Shown here: in pieces, positions 21,001 to 31,300 of the stretch
Position numbering within the stretch: the first letter of the stretch is position 1
Layout of the letters: each line of letters starts with the position of its first letter
Source: an uncultured Chitinophaga sp.
Lineage (GTDB): Bacteria > Bacteroidota > Bacteroidia > Chitinophagales > Chitinophagaceae
Reading direction: 5' to 3'
Length of the DNA: 64,000 bases
NCBI RefSeq assembly: GCF_946479755.1
Contig: NZ_CAMLHC010000011.1
Coordinates: 161,735-225,734 of the forward strand
Notes under the pieces: generated by a model
What the model was told of the DNA's origin: nothing
Database searches by the model: none
The model's input: only the letters and a program-made list of their open reading frames with translations
Program-made: the position numbers and the translations under genes

Positions 21001-21201
21001 GACAGCGATCAATCATTTTCTTTCCGCTTCGAATATTCTTCCGACTATTTTACAAGACCTGACATCGTATTGCTGGCGCAGCAGTTCAAGGCATTGCTGG
21101 AGAACGTGACCGTCAGCCTGGATGAAGATCTTACCAATATCATTCAGCATTCGGACCAGCCTATTGACCTGATGGAAGATGATATCTCCTTCAACTTATA
21201 A
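18064..21201 (+). CDS. NRPS, A-PCP-C
   Basis: A 1045-residue protein that begins straight with an A domain (about 10-520). The ATP loop reads FTSGSSGVPKG, and the pocket code from Asp201 reads DARHLSLMVK with Lys501. It is very close to the code of A3 in the first NRPS. Arg239 and His278 are also found in microcystin A domains that activate MeAsp or Glu through the side-chain carboxyl, so an acidic residue is my best guess. A PCP (Ser553) and a C domain (HHIICDG at 733) follow. The A domain completes the module opened by the C domain at the end of the previous NRPS. The C-terminal tail (MEDDISFNL) resembles an acidic docking motif. There is no E domain, so any D-residue would have to be loaded as such. 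Confidence 0.93.
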   Translation: MTLQAELNKSLRAYAEKIAIEVDREKISYSRLLSISDKISSILIQHACPAETIVAVATGDRLLNIYAMIGIFNARCVYVPVDASLPPKRMQAVLTELQPAFLITTAADSVAAVAGDYCNAQVILADELLQSGGEAVLEPLSYPVAEADDSMYVYFTSGSSGVPKGIVGRNESLIQFLQWEITTFGVTAGSRFSQFISPYFDAYLRDILVPLLAGGTICIPPPKQDMSSPEQMAAWVDNTAIQYIHCVPSLFRIINATALSPDLFRELRYCLLSGERIKPLELQEWYAVFGSRIQLVNLYGPTEATMVKSFYRITPEDVNAARIPVGTAMDGAELLILDENLEPCDPLIAGDLYIASAYLTKGYFHNPALTAQKFLTFPSTEGAEITVYKTGDKARWMPDGHADLIGREDRQVKIRGIRIEMDEIENALLANPLIKEAVVTKHTGDNTEDALIAYITRKEAGEHPQPLSDIAMKHLEELIPAYMLPASVTEVSELPLLSNGKLDYQALQRMAVAREMSAPENELEEKILAIWQDILPGKSISVNDNFYRIGGSSLSIMRLSSKLFKAFGVRVSLSELFKHLTIKNQAALVGSLMKDDVLMIPKADRKPAYLASAAQRRVYASYQLDRKVTSYNLPMAWDISQDFDQDRLEQALHALVERHEGLRTEFHIRDGELYQYIHDKAAFSLEHVTAMGEDLQDVILKFIRPFELEKAPLFRCTLIHGDGGRKILVIDCHHIICDGISKKILHHDFLNSYHGRRLPELEIQYKDYSEWEHTFRLTEEYLSHREFWLKTFEDGVPRLTLPVTNEIIDGVSHHGGNVTIKIDNEVLKPLTDFLKEQHVTPFSGFFTVYFLFLSQLSGQEDMVVGTAASGRIQEETEQVVGMFVKMLPIRYQINPYISFKDAVTGLHNYMLQANSRQIYDLGDIVTALNNNRANPVKSLFDVAFVYQNFEERTERQQDGFVIYPFENNSSKYPLTLYVYDSDQSFSFRFEYSSDYFTRPDIVLLAQQFKALLENVTVSLDEDLTNIIQHSDQPIDLMEDDISFNL

Positions 21202-21275
21202 CCTGGTACTTCCTCTCTTTTTGCCCTCTTTTTTGTCCTGGATGCAATATCCTTTACCCTAAAACGTACCCGGTC

Positions 21276-24200
21276 ATGTCTGAAAATTCTATGTTAAATA
21301 TCAAAGCTTTAGAGTCCAACAGGAATATATCTGCCAGAAATTACTGGAAACAACGATTAAAAAACTTCCGGGCTGAAAACTATTTCGATGGTGCCATGGA
21401 CGATCAGCAGCTGCCTTCCGGGAATACCTACGGGGTATATATCCTGGAAATACCCCGGCATGTCAGCACCGGCCTGAACGGTATTGCTCCATCCGGTAAA
21501 GCGAAGCACATCGTGCTGTTGTCGGTGCTGTCGGTACTGATACAGAAATATTCGTCTGCCAACAAAGTATTGCTGTTCACACATACCTATTCTGAAGCAG
21601 AGAAGCAGGACGCCGGAAAAGGCATTATACCGGTAGGTATCGACATCGTGCCTGACACCGATTTTAGTACGCTGGTCAACACCGTCAAAGAAAATATGTC
21701 CGGTGATTTCAGGCACGCCATGTACCCGCTGGAAAGGATCCTGGCGGGCAGTCCTGCTATCAGGCGTATATCCGGTATCGGCCTGGGCGTGAAAAGTATC
21801 GAATTGCCCATCGGGGTCAGCGGCTGCTCGCTCGACCTTTATTTTGCCTGCCATGCGGAGGAAGATCTGAAGCTGGAGATATGGTATAACCATAGCCGCT
21901 TCACACAACATTTCGTTCAGCATATCACGGCTGTTTTTGTGAGCCTGCTTTCCCGGATCATCCGGCAAAGCAGGACTTCCCTGCAGGACATTGCACTGCT
22001 GACAGAACAGGAGCGGCAGCAGGTGTTCCACGAACTGACCGTGTCCGGTGATCATCAGGCCCCGGACGAGTCGGTCCTGGTACGTACTTCTTACCACCAG
22101 GAGCGGTTATGGTTTATTGACAGGTTTGAGAAAGACTACCTGTACAACGGCAGGCCCATCTATCATAACATTCCGCTGGAGATTACGCTGAAGGGAACAC
22201 TGAACGTTGAATGGCTGGAGGAAAGCATCAACAGCGTGATAAGACACTATTCCGTGCTTCGCACCTGTTTTGTGGACGTGAAAGACATCCCCTTCCAGCA
22301 GCTCGGCAATGATGCCGGTATAGCACTGGAGAAAAGGTCCCTCCGGTACGAAGCGCATTCTCCCGGAGTGGCCATTGCCCTGGAGAGAGACAAACCCTTT
22401 GATCCGGCCAAACCTCCGGTGCGGGCAGTGTTGTTTGAGATGGACGCTGATAACAGTAAGCTGCTGCTCCTTTTTCATCACCTGGCGGCCGACCGTTACA
22501 CTACTTTACTGATAGCCCGTGATATATGGGAAAACTATCGCAGAAGGTCGCAGGGAGGGCTTTTCCTGGAGGAAACAGAAAGACTGCGATATACGCAGTT
22601 CTCCGAATGGCAGCGGGGCCCCTTGTCTAAATTATATTTTCACCTCTTTCCCTACTGGAAACAGCGGTTAGGCACCAGCCTCAAAGCGCTGGAGTTGCCA
22701 ACAGACCGTCCGCGGCTGGCCGTGCACGTTTATAAAGGTGCGGCAATCGATGTCATTGTGCCCCGGGAGATCGTTTCCAGGGTGCTGCGTTATGCGGAGC
22801 AACGGGTTATTTCGCCGCGGATCATCGTCATGGCTGCGTTTAACGTACTGCTTTATAAATATGCGCAGCATGAAGAAATTGTTATCGGTACCAGCACCGA
22901 TAACAGGAGCAGTGGCGGACTACAGGATGTAGCCGGCCCGCTGGCCAACCTGCTGCCTGTGCGAAGCCAGGTACGCCCTGCGGATAGTTTTCAGGACTAC
23001 CTGACAACCCTTAATGACCTGTTGAATGCAGACCTGCTGCATAGCGATGTGCCCTTCGACAAGCTGGTCAGCTACCTGGCGCCTGAAAAAGACATGAGCA
23101 GAACGGCACTGTTTGACGTGCTGTTTCAGTATGAAAACAAATCTTACAATCTTCCCCGGATCGACGGTCTGCAGGTTGATGTAGCTGAAAGTAATTACGG
23201 GTACGGTAAATATGACCTCAGTCTCCTGTTGCTGCAATCGGCAGATGCGATAGAAGGACAGATGCTGTATAATTCGGAATATTTCAACCAGGCATCTGTT
23301 GACCTGATGATGCAGCGTTTCTACCGGCTGCTGGACAGTTTGCTGATGCAGCCGGTACTGCCACTGTCAGAAGCGGATATGCTGGAGGGAGCGGAGCAAC
23401 GGGCATTGCTGGATAACCTCGATAATACCCATAGCGGCTATCCTGCTGATAAAACCATACTGGACCTGTTTGATGAACAGGTAAAAAAATGGCCGGACAA
23501 TATCGCGGTACAGTATGAAGGGGCAGCCGTTACCTATGCACAGCTGGATGAACAGGCCGGTAAAGTAGCCGCACTGCTGGCGGCACAGGGCGTACAGCCC
23601 GATGAGGTGGTAGGCCTGCTGATGGACCGCTCCATTGAAGTGGTGACCGGCATGTTGGGTATCCTGAAAGCGGGTGGCGCCTATTTACCTATCGACGTTA
23701 CCTATCCGGAAGAACGCAGAAACTACCTGGTGGATAACAGCGGAACGAAGCTGGTGCTGACCACAAAAGAATTTGCCGGCCTGGTAAAGCCGGGTGTGGC
23801 CGTGGTGCTGACGGAAGACAGGGAGCAGTTCAGCCCTTTGGTAAACAATCCTTCGCCGTCGAATCTATGTTACGTTATTTATACTTCAGGGACCACCGGT
23901 CATCCCAAAGGCGTGATGGTAGAACACCGCAATGTGGTGCGGTTGTTTTATAACGATGGTTTCCAGTTTGCATTCGGACCTTCGGATGTATGGACCATGT
24001 TCCACAGCCATTGTTTTGATTTCAGCGTATGGGAGATTTTCGGGGCGCTGTTATTTGGTGGCAAGGTTATTATCGTTCCGAAGATGACTGCCCGTGATAC
24101 CGGTTTATACCTCAAATTGCTGAAGGAAGAAAAAGTGACGGTGCTGAACCAGACGCCCAGCGCTTTTTATAACCTGTTGCAGCTGCCGCTTGCAGGGCTG

Positions 24201-27200
24201 TCTTTACGCTACGTTATTTTCGGTGGCGAAGCCCTCAGCCCTGGTAAGTTGCAGTCCTGGCAGGAAATATATCCTGCGGTTAAGCTGATCAATATGTACG
24301 GTATTACCGAAACGACGGTGCATGTTACCTACAAAGAGATCACCGCAGAAGAGATCAGCAGTAATGTCAGCAACATCGGGAAGCCTATCCCTACGTTGGC
24401 TGTTTACCTGCTGGATGAACAGCAGCGGCTGGTGCCGCCGGGCATCACAGGTGAACTGTACGTAGGCGGCGCCGGCGTATCAAGAGGGTACCTGGGCAAT
24501 GAAGCGCTGACCGCCACGAAGTTTGTGCAAAACCCCTACAAGGCGGGTGAGCGCCTTTACCGCACGGGAGATCTCGGACGGTTGCTGCCCAACGGAGAAA
24601 TTGAATACCTCGGCCGGAAAGACCACCAGGTGCAGTTACGCGGCTTCCGTATAGAGCTGGGAGAGATTGCCCATGCGCTGTCGGGTAACAGCCGTATCAG
24701 TGAAGTGGTGGTGGAAGCCCGCGAACAGGAAGGAGATAAGTACCTGGTCGCTTATTATACCGCTGACCAGGAAATAAAAGGGTCGGAGCTGCGTACCTAC
24801 CTGTCAGCGAAATTACCGGACTACATGGTCCCTGCTTACTTTATCTACCTGGACCACTTTCCGCTTACATCCAATGGAAAACTGGACAGGGCGGCACTTC
24901 CCGAGCCTCATGTATCGGCGGCCGATGAATATGTGGCCCCTTCCGGAATGATAGAAACGAAGCTGGTGGAAATATGGGCCGATATTTTAAAGCTGGAAAA
25001 AGAGACCATCAGTGTCAATACCAGTTTCTTCGATCTTGGCGGACATTCGCTGCGGGCAACGGTGCTGGTGAATAAAATTCTGAGCGAGCTGGGAACAGAA
25101 ATACCCTTGAAAGAAATTTTTGAAAGACGGGTGATCGCCAGTCTGGCCGAATATATTCTGCAGGTAGGCACCCGGCGGGCGTCTCCTGTGCCTAAAGCAG
25201 TGCCCAGGCCTTATTACAGCCTCTCGCCTGCACAAAGAGCGATCTACTACTTTTCTGAATACGACCAACAGACCCTGGCTTATAATATGCCGCGGGTAGT
25301 GGTAATAGAAGGACCGCTGGATAAAGACAAGCTGCAGCAGGTAATGGAGCAGCTGGTTGCCCGGCACGAAGCCTTCCGTACCTCTTTTCATGTGATGGGA
25401 GAAGAAGTGGTACAGCAGATTGCAGATACGGCCGTACTTACCATCAGCCATTACGTGGCGGCAGAGGAAGAGGTTAAACAGCTGGTACAGCAACTCATCG
25501 CACGTTTCGACCTTTCCCGCGCACCGCTGCTGAGAGTGGCTTTAATTGAAATCCAACCGGAAAAACATGTGCTGGTCGTAGACACGCACCACCTGGTGAT
25601 GGACGGCAGCTCCTGGGGCATATTCATCCGGGAGTTCAAAACATTGTTTAATAACGGTGTGCTGGCACCGCTGACCGTACAGTATAAGGATTATGTGGAA
25701 TGGCTGGATACCGGAGAGAGAAAGGCTGAAATGGACAAGCAGAATGATTTCTGGTACCGTGAGCTTTCCACGAACATGCCCCAGCTGGATTTGCCGGTTG
25801 ATTATGAACGGCCGGAGCAAAAGAACAACCACGCAGGAAACGTCATCTTCAGGATTGAAAAGGAACATACGGAACGGCTGAAAGCAATCGCTGATAAAGA
25901 GGGGGCGACGTTGTTCATCGTATTGCTTTCTGTTTACAATATTTTGCTGGAAAAAGTCACCAACCAGGAAGATGTGATGATCGGTATCCCTGCATCAGGG
26001 AGAGACCACAGCGATTTGCAGCACATGCTGGGGATGTTTGTTAAAATACTCCCTTTCAGAAACTTCCCGGCGGAAAAACTGAGCTTCCGGCAGTTTATGA
26101 ATGAGGTGAAAGAACGGACATTCGCCTTCCTGGAGAACCAGGCCTACGAATACCACCGGTTGCTGGACCGGCTGAAGATCAGGCGTACCAGGGCACACAG
26201 CGCCTTGTACGATGTGATGTTCGTATTTCAGAATTTTGAAGAAACGAAGTTTGTACTTCCCGGCTTAAAAATTTCCTCCTACAAAGCCAGCCATCTCGTT
26301 TCTGAATTCGATATGTCTTTAACGGCTTTTGAAAATAACGGGGAAATAAGACTGGCGCTTGGCTACCAGGACAGCCTGTTTAAACCGGAGACGATCGAAA
26401 AATTTACCGCTTATTTCAAAAGAATAGTGGCTGCCGTGGTGACGGACGCCGATGTTAAGATCGCTGAGATTGATATTGTCAGCGACGAAGAGCGCAAAGC
26501 CTTGCTGCGCCGCTTGCCGGAAAACGGCAGCGGTACGCAAAAAGAAACGGTGCTTTCGCGGTTCAAAGCATCTGTTGACCGTTACCGGGAGAAAACCGCC
26601 ATCAGGTACAAAGATATTTCCCTGAGTTACCAGGAGGTGGACCGGCTCTCCGATCAGATCGCCTGCTATCTTAAAGAAAATAAAGGTGTCGGCAAAGCTG
26701 CGCTGGTAGGTGTAATGATGGAACGGAACGAATACCTGGCGCCTGTTATACTGGGTATCCTTAAAGCCGGGGCGGTCTTTGTTCCGCTGGATCCTGCATG
26801 CCCTGCCAGCCTGACTGCTACGCTGATCAGCAACGCGGGCGTTTCGGTATTAATAACCGGCGATGCTGCGTTCGACGCTTCCGCTGCAATTACGGCGGTA
26901 CTGCACCTGCCGCAGGAGTGGAGCGCCATACTGGCACTGGATGCACCGCCCCCGGCGGTCGCGGCAGCTCCTGGTGATCCTGCGTACGTCATGTACAACC
27001 TGGCGTCTTTGTCAGCTCCTGCCGGATACCTGTTCAGCCACGGGGCGCTCTTCCAGGCGCTCACCGGTATGCAGCAGACCTACCCTGTACAGGAAAGCGG
27101 CAGCTACCTGTTAAAGACCAACGTTTCGCTGCAGGCTGCTGTGCAGGAACTATTCAACTGGTGTTTATCAGGAGGATGTTTGTCAATTCTCCCACCGGAA

Positions 27201-28319
27201 AATGATAGTGAAACAGATAAGATCATCAGCTGGATAGCGGCTTATGGTATCACCCATATCCATTTTGAAGCGCAGGAGTTTAGCGCGTTTACGGACGCAT
27301 TGTCACGCCATGGCCGCGACAAAATTAACACCCTTCGACACATTTTCGTCTCAGGAATGGGCGCCTGGGCAGATCCCTTCCGCAAATTCAGCCAGCTGGA
27401 TACAGGGGTTTTACTGGAAGACATGTTTAGCGTACCTGGGTATGCCATTTTCGCTGGTGGCCGCACAGTGCCGGCATCGGTTGTCACCGGTGCCAGGAGG
27501 CTGTACCACGCTTTACCGGGAGCTGCCCTATATACCGTAGGCAGAAATAATAAACTACAGGCAGATGGTTTGTATGGCCGGCTGTGTATAGGAGGCGCCG
27601 GTGTTGCCGATGCCTGTCTGCAGGAAGAAGGGACTGAGGGCCGCCTGTATTTCCCGTTGCCGGAAATAGAAGTGAAGGTAATCAGCACGCCCTGGCAGGC
27701 GAGGTATCTGCCGGAGCAGGGCGTTGAGTTTTCCGCAAGAGAAGCAGGTCCGCTGATGTGTGGTGGCCACCAGGTATACCTGTCCGAAATCGAAAAAGTG
27801 ATCCTGCAGCATGGAGAGGTAACCAATACGGTTGTCATCGTAGCCGGCGACCAGCAACCCGGCAGGAGACTGCTGGCGCTGGTGGAGCTGCCGGATAAGT
27901 CAGTCACCGCCGGAAAGATAAAAAAGTACTTAAAAAGCAGGCTGCCCAAACACATGATGCCCTCCGACATCATCCGGTTCGGACACCTGCCGCTGACGGC
28001 GGCGGGAGCGGTGGACAGGGATGCCATCCCCGCATTGCTGGAGAAGTCCGCCATCGTGATAAATGAAGCCGCACAACCACAAACAGCTGAAGAAAAACAG
28101 ATCGCACAGATATGGAAAGAATTGTTGGGACTCGAACAGGTGAGCCTGAACGATACATTTTTTGGCCTGGGTGGGCACTCGTTATTGCTGGTGACCAACA
28201 GTGAAAGAATGAAGAAACAATTCAATGTTGATCTCCCTTTCAGCGTTTACTTTAACTGTACCCTGAAACAGATTGCCGAAAAAGTTAGTCAAACCGCACC
28301 GTTTAAAGCAGCAGAATGA
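21276..28319 (+). CDS. NRPS, C-lobe remnant-C-A(Thr)-PCP-C-A(degenerate)-PCP
   Basis: A 2347-residue synthetase. Residues 20-250 match only the C-terminal lobe of a condensation domain, beginning at the usual inter-lobe YWKQRL; the lobe with HHxxxDG is missing. A full C follows whose motif reads HHLAADR (401), with Arg where Gly is expected. The next A (Asp915, Lys1202) carries the Thr code DFWNIGMVHK and is nearly identical to A1 of the first NRPS. Then come PCP (Ser1258), C (HHLVMDG at 1438), a second A-like domain (about 1760-2250) and a final PCP (Ser2302). That last A has lost the ATP loop (YNLASLSAPAG), the pocket Asp235, the YGPTE motif and the A10 Lys (Ala2245), so it should be inactive. 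No TE or R domain follows. The stop overlaps the next start. Confidence 0.95.
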   Translation: MSENSMLNIKALESNRNISARNYWKQRLKNFRAENYFDGAMDDQQLPSGNTYGVYILEIPRHVSTGLNGIAPSGKAKHIVLLSVLSVLIQKYSSANKVLLFTHTYSEAEKQDAGKGIIPVGIDIVPDTDFSTLVNTVKENMSGDFRHAMYPLERILAGSPAIRRISGIGLGVKSIELPIGVSGCSLDLYFACHAEEDLKLEIWYNHSRFTQHFVQHITAVFVSLLSRIIRQSRTSLQDIALLTEQERQQVFHELTVSGDHQAPDESVLVRTSYHQERLWFIDRFEKDYLYNGRPIYHNIPLEITLKGTLNVEWLEESINSVIRHYSVLRTCFVDVKDIPFQQLGNDAGIALEKRSLRYEAHSPGVAIALERDKPFDPAKPPVRAVLFEMDADNSKLLLLFHHLAADRYTTLLIARDIWENYRRRSQGGLFLEETERLRYTQFSEWQRGPLSKLYFHLFPYWKQRLGTSLKALELPTDRPRLAVHVYKGAAIDVIVPREIVSRVLRYAEQRVISPRIIVMAAFNVLLYKYAQHEEIVIGTSTDNRSSGGLQDVAGPLANLLPVRSQVRPADSFQDYLTTLNDLLNADLLHSDVPFDKLVSYLAPEKDMSRTALFDVLFQYENKSYNLPRIDGLQVDVAESNYGYGKYDLSLLLLQSADAIEGQMLYNSEYFNQASVDLMMQRFYRLLDSLLMQPVLPLSEADMLEGAEQRALLDNLDNTHSGYPADKTILDLFDEQVKKWPDNIAVQYEGAAVTYAQLDEQAGKVAALLAAQGVQPDEVVGLLMDRSIEVVTGMLGILKAGGAYLPIDVTYPEERRNYLVDNSGTKLVLTTKEFAGLVKPGVAVVLTEDREQFSPLVNNPSPSNLCYVIYTSGTTGHPKGVMVEHRNVVRLFYNDGFQFAFGPSDVWTMFHSHCFDFSVWEIFGALLFGGKVIIVPKMTARDTGLYLKLLKEEKVTVLNQTPSAFYNLLQLPLAGLSLRYVIFGGEALSPGKLQSWQEIYPAVKLINMYGITETTVHVTYKEITAEEISSNVSNIGKPIPTLAVYLLDEQQRLVPPGITGELYVGGAGVSRGYLGNEALTATKFVQNPYKAGERLYRTGDLGRLLPNGEIEYLGRKDHQVQLRGFRIELGEIAHALSGNSRISEVVVEAREQEGDKYLVAYYTADQEIKGSELRTYLSAKLPDYMVPAYFIYLDHFPLTSNGKLDRAALPEPHVSAADEYVAPSGMIETKLVEIWADILKLEKETISVNTSFFDLGGHSLRATVLVNKILSELGTEIPLKEIFERRVIASLAEYILQVGTRRASPVPKAVPRPYYSLSPAQRAIYYFSEYDQQTLAYNMPRVVVIEGPLDKDKLQQVMEQLVARHEAFRTSFHVMGEEVVQQIADTAVLTISHYVAAEEEVKQLVQQLIARFDLSRAPLLRVALIEIQPEKHVLVVDTHHLVMDGSSWGIFIREFKTLFNNGVLAPLTVQYKDYVEWLDTGERKAEMDKQNDFWYRELSTNMPQLDLPVDYERPEQKNNHAGNVIFRIEKEHTERLKAIADKEGATLFIVLLSVYNILLEKVTNQEDVMIGIPASGRDHSDLQHMLGMFVKILPFRNFPAEKLSFRQFMNEVKERTFAFLENQAYEYHRLLDRLKIRRTRAHSALYDVMFVFQNFEETKFVLPGLKISSYKASHLVSEFDMSLTAFENNGEIRLALGYQDSLFKPETIEKFTAYFKRIVAAVVTDADVKIAEIDIVSDEERKALLRRLPENGSGTQKETVLSRFKASVDRYREKTAIRYKDISLSYQEVDRLSDQIACYLKENKGVGKAALVGVMMERNEYLAPVILGILKAGAVFVPLDPACPASLTATLISNAGVSVLITGDAAFDASAAITAVLHLPQEWSAILALDAPPPAVAAAPGDPAYVMYNLASLSAPAGYLFSHGALFQALTGMQQTYPVQESGSYLLKTNVSLQAAVQELFNWCLSGGCLSILPPENDSETDKIISWIAAYGITHIHFEAQEFSAFTDALSRHGRDKINTLRHIFVSGMGAWADPFRKFSQLDTGVLLEDMFSVPGYAIFAGGRTVPASVVTGARRLYHALPGAALYTVGRNNKLQADGLYGRLCIGGAGVADACLQEEGTEGRLYFPLPEIEVKVISTPWQARYLPEQGVEFSAREAGPLMCGGHQVYLSEIEKVILQHGEVTNTVVIVAGDQQPGRRLLALVELPDKSVTAGKIKKYLKSRLPKHMMPSDIIRFGHLPLTAAGAVDRDAIPALLEKSAIVINEAAQPQTAEEKQIAQIWKELLGLEQVSLNDTFFGLGGHSLLLVTNSERMKKQFNVDLPFSVYFNCTLKQIAEKVSQTAPFKAAE
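23834..24696 (+). repeat. Copy 2 of the near-identical A-domain DNA block
   Basis: Partner of 1008-1870, in the same orientation, with no difference visible by eye. Flanks in the two genes diverge sharply on the 3' side and gradually on the 5' side. This is the pattern expected of recent gene conversion inside two adenylation domains. Confidence 0.85.
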
Positions 28320-31300
28320 GCAAGTTTATCACCTCTTATATCCTGAAGGCACTGAGACCCTTATTGTTTTTTATTTTATTGCTGGTATCCTCCGGCCACC
28401 TTTCTTTTGCCGGCCCCGGGGCCGATACTATCCCGCTACAGGCGGTTGACGCTATCGTGCGTAAGCTGACGGAAGACGGTAGTATCCCGGGGCTCAGCGT
28501 CGCTGTTATTTCGGGCGATACGACCGTTTTCAGAAGCTACGGCTTCGCCGACCTGGAGAAAAAAATACCGGTCACCCCCCGCACCTTGTTCCAGGTAGGT
28601 TCCTGCAGCAAGGCTTTTACTGCCCTGGCAGCACTGAAGCTGCAGCAGGCAGGGCTGCTGGACCTGGACGCTAACGTGGCCGACTACCTGCCATGGTTTA
28701 AGGTGACTTACAATGGCCGGCCGGCACAGATAAAGGTCAGGCATCTGCTGCATCATACAAGCGGACTGCCCTGGAAGACTATTGCACTCATCCCGGAAAG
28801 TGACAGCAGTAACGCGCTGGAAGTCACCGTACGGAATATTTCCGGCGTTACGTTAGTAAATAAGCCGGGACTGTACTTTGAATACGCTACAGTGAACTAT
28901 GATATACTGGCTTATATTATTGCCTTGCGCAGCGGTCATTCTTTTGAGGATTACCTGCAAAAAAATGTGCTGGATGCGCTGGGCCTGAGCCAGACGACCA
29001 TCGGAGCGCCGATAGACAGTTCCCTGATGTCTGCCGGTTACAAACTGGGCTTCTTCAGACCCCGCAGGTACGACGCGCCGGTGTACCGGGGAAACAATGC
29101 GGCGGGATACGTGATATCTGACATACAGGATATGGCGAAATGGCTGAAGGTACAGATGGGACTGCTGCCTTCGGATCTTTACCCGCTGATGGAAAAGACA
29201 CATACAGGCGATATGACCGTGCCGGTGCATGATATGTCTTCCTACGGAATGGGCTGGCAGATTTCATTGATGGGAGATGGATCTGTTTCTCACGGTGGTC
29301 TGAACCCTAACTATACAGCCTACGTAACCTTTGATGCCGGCGCTAAGACCGGTGTGGTGGTTATGGCCAACTCCAACAGCGGGGCTACACGTCTTATCGG
29401 CGCAGCACTGCTGGACCGGGTGTCGAAAGAAGTAAGAGACAGGGGGTTTACGGTGACCGATGGGAATGATAAGGCTTACAGTATCGTTTGCGTGGCGCTG
29501 GGCATCTACCTGCTGGCGGTAACCGGCTTCGCAGGAATGGTGCTGTACCAGGTGTTCACCGGCAAGAGGCGGCTGCAGGGGATGACCGTCCGCACGCTGG
29601 GCAGGATGTTGCTTTCGATCGCTATCGGGGTGCCGTTTCTATACGGTTTTTATATGCTGCCGAACGCCCTGTTAGGCATGGGCTGGAAGCCTGTTATTGT
29701 CTGGAGCCCCGTGAGCTTTATCGCTATGGTTGGTTTTGCGCTGGCGGCGCTGGTGGCCACTTACCTGGTATATTTTATGACACTGCTGTTCCCGGAGCCC
29801 AACCAGTACAAACGGGTGATCCCCAAAATACTGCTGGTAAGCATCCTGTCCGGAATGTCCAACATGGTACTGCTGCTGCTGATCGTGTCAGCCATTAACA
29901 GTAAAGTAGAATTGGAGTACCTGGTGTTTTATTTCCTGTTGACCGTAGCGGTACATATCTTCGGGAGGAAGTTTGTGCAGTCCAGCTTAATTGAACTGTC
30001 AAAAGGTATCGGCTTTGAGCTGCGCACGAAAGTCTTTGAGAAAATATTCTCTACGTCTTATCAGAAATTCGAAAACATCGACAGGGGAAGGGTGTATACT
30101 TCCGTAAACGACGATGTGGACGCTATCGGTAACTCCTCCAACATGGCTATTACGCTGGTCACCAGCGTGTTCACTGCTATTGTGGCTTTCCTCTACCTGG
30201 CTACCATGGTGTTTTGGGCCACTATTATGACATTGATACTCGTCATTGCACTGGCGACCCTTTATTATTTCGTCAGCAAAAGCACCAATAAATATTATGA
30301 AGAAGCCCGCGATACCCGGAATGTATTTATGCGGCTGACCAACGGGATGATTGACGGATTTAAAGAAATTTCCCTGCAACGGAAGAAGAAGCTGGAATAT
30401 TACACAGATATCATCGATGCTGCAGATTCCTACCGGAAAAAAATATCCTTTGCGGCGATGCGTTTCCTCTATGCCTCTTTGCTGGGAGAGTCCATGCTGA
30501 TACTGTTACTGGGTACTGTAGCATTTATTATCCCGCGGTTGTTTACAGAAACGAAATCGGGGACTATCATGAATTTTGTGATTGTGCTTTTGTACCTGTT
30601 AGGGCCGGTCAACAGGCTGCTGACGGCCGCGCCATCTATATTGCAGCTGAGGATCGCCTGGAACAGGCTCCGGCAGTTTTTATCGGAGATACCGTCTAAT
30701 CTCGACCTGCATGAGCTTTGTCCTCCTTTGGAACCCGAAGTAACGAGCATAAGGGCACAGGGTTTGAAGTTTACCTATAACAGCCTGGAGGGCTTCCAGG
30801 TAGGGGCTATTGACCTTGAAGTGAAGCGCGGGGAAATACTCTTTATCATCGGGGGAAACGGCAGTGGGAAATCTACCCTGGCCAAGCTGCTCACCGGGCT
30901 GTATGAGCCCTCCGAAGGGACGATCACCATCAACGGAAAAGCGCTGAAGAGCTGTGATCTGAGCGAATATTATTCTGCTGTGTTTTCCCCTTTGTACATC
31001 TTCGGAAAACTGTATAATATCGACACCGCCAGTAAAAGAAGTGAGATAGAAAAATATCTGCGTGTACTGAACCTGGAAAATATTGTCGGTATCCTGGACA
31101 ATAAATATACCACCATCAACCTGTCGGGCGGGCAACGAAAGCGGCTGGCGTTGTTGCAGTGCTACCTGGAAGATGCCCCCATCTGTCTCTTTGATGAGTG
31201 GGCGGCGGACCAGGACCCTGCGTACCGGAATTTCTTCTACAGAACACTGCTGCCCCAAATGAGGGAAGCCGGGAAGATCGTTATTGCCATTACCCATGAC

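Noticed and set aside
27242..28225. 327-codon minus-strand open frame opposite the degenerate A domain
   Set aside because: Low-complexity Ser/Ala/Pro-rich translation typical of antisense GC-rich code. The sense frame is continuous and carries PCP and A-domain remnants.
26560..28260. The degenerate A domain as a sequencing or frameshift artefact
   Set aside because: The frame stays open, the flanking C and PCP are intact, and substitutions are spread over all core motifs rather than following one frameshift.
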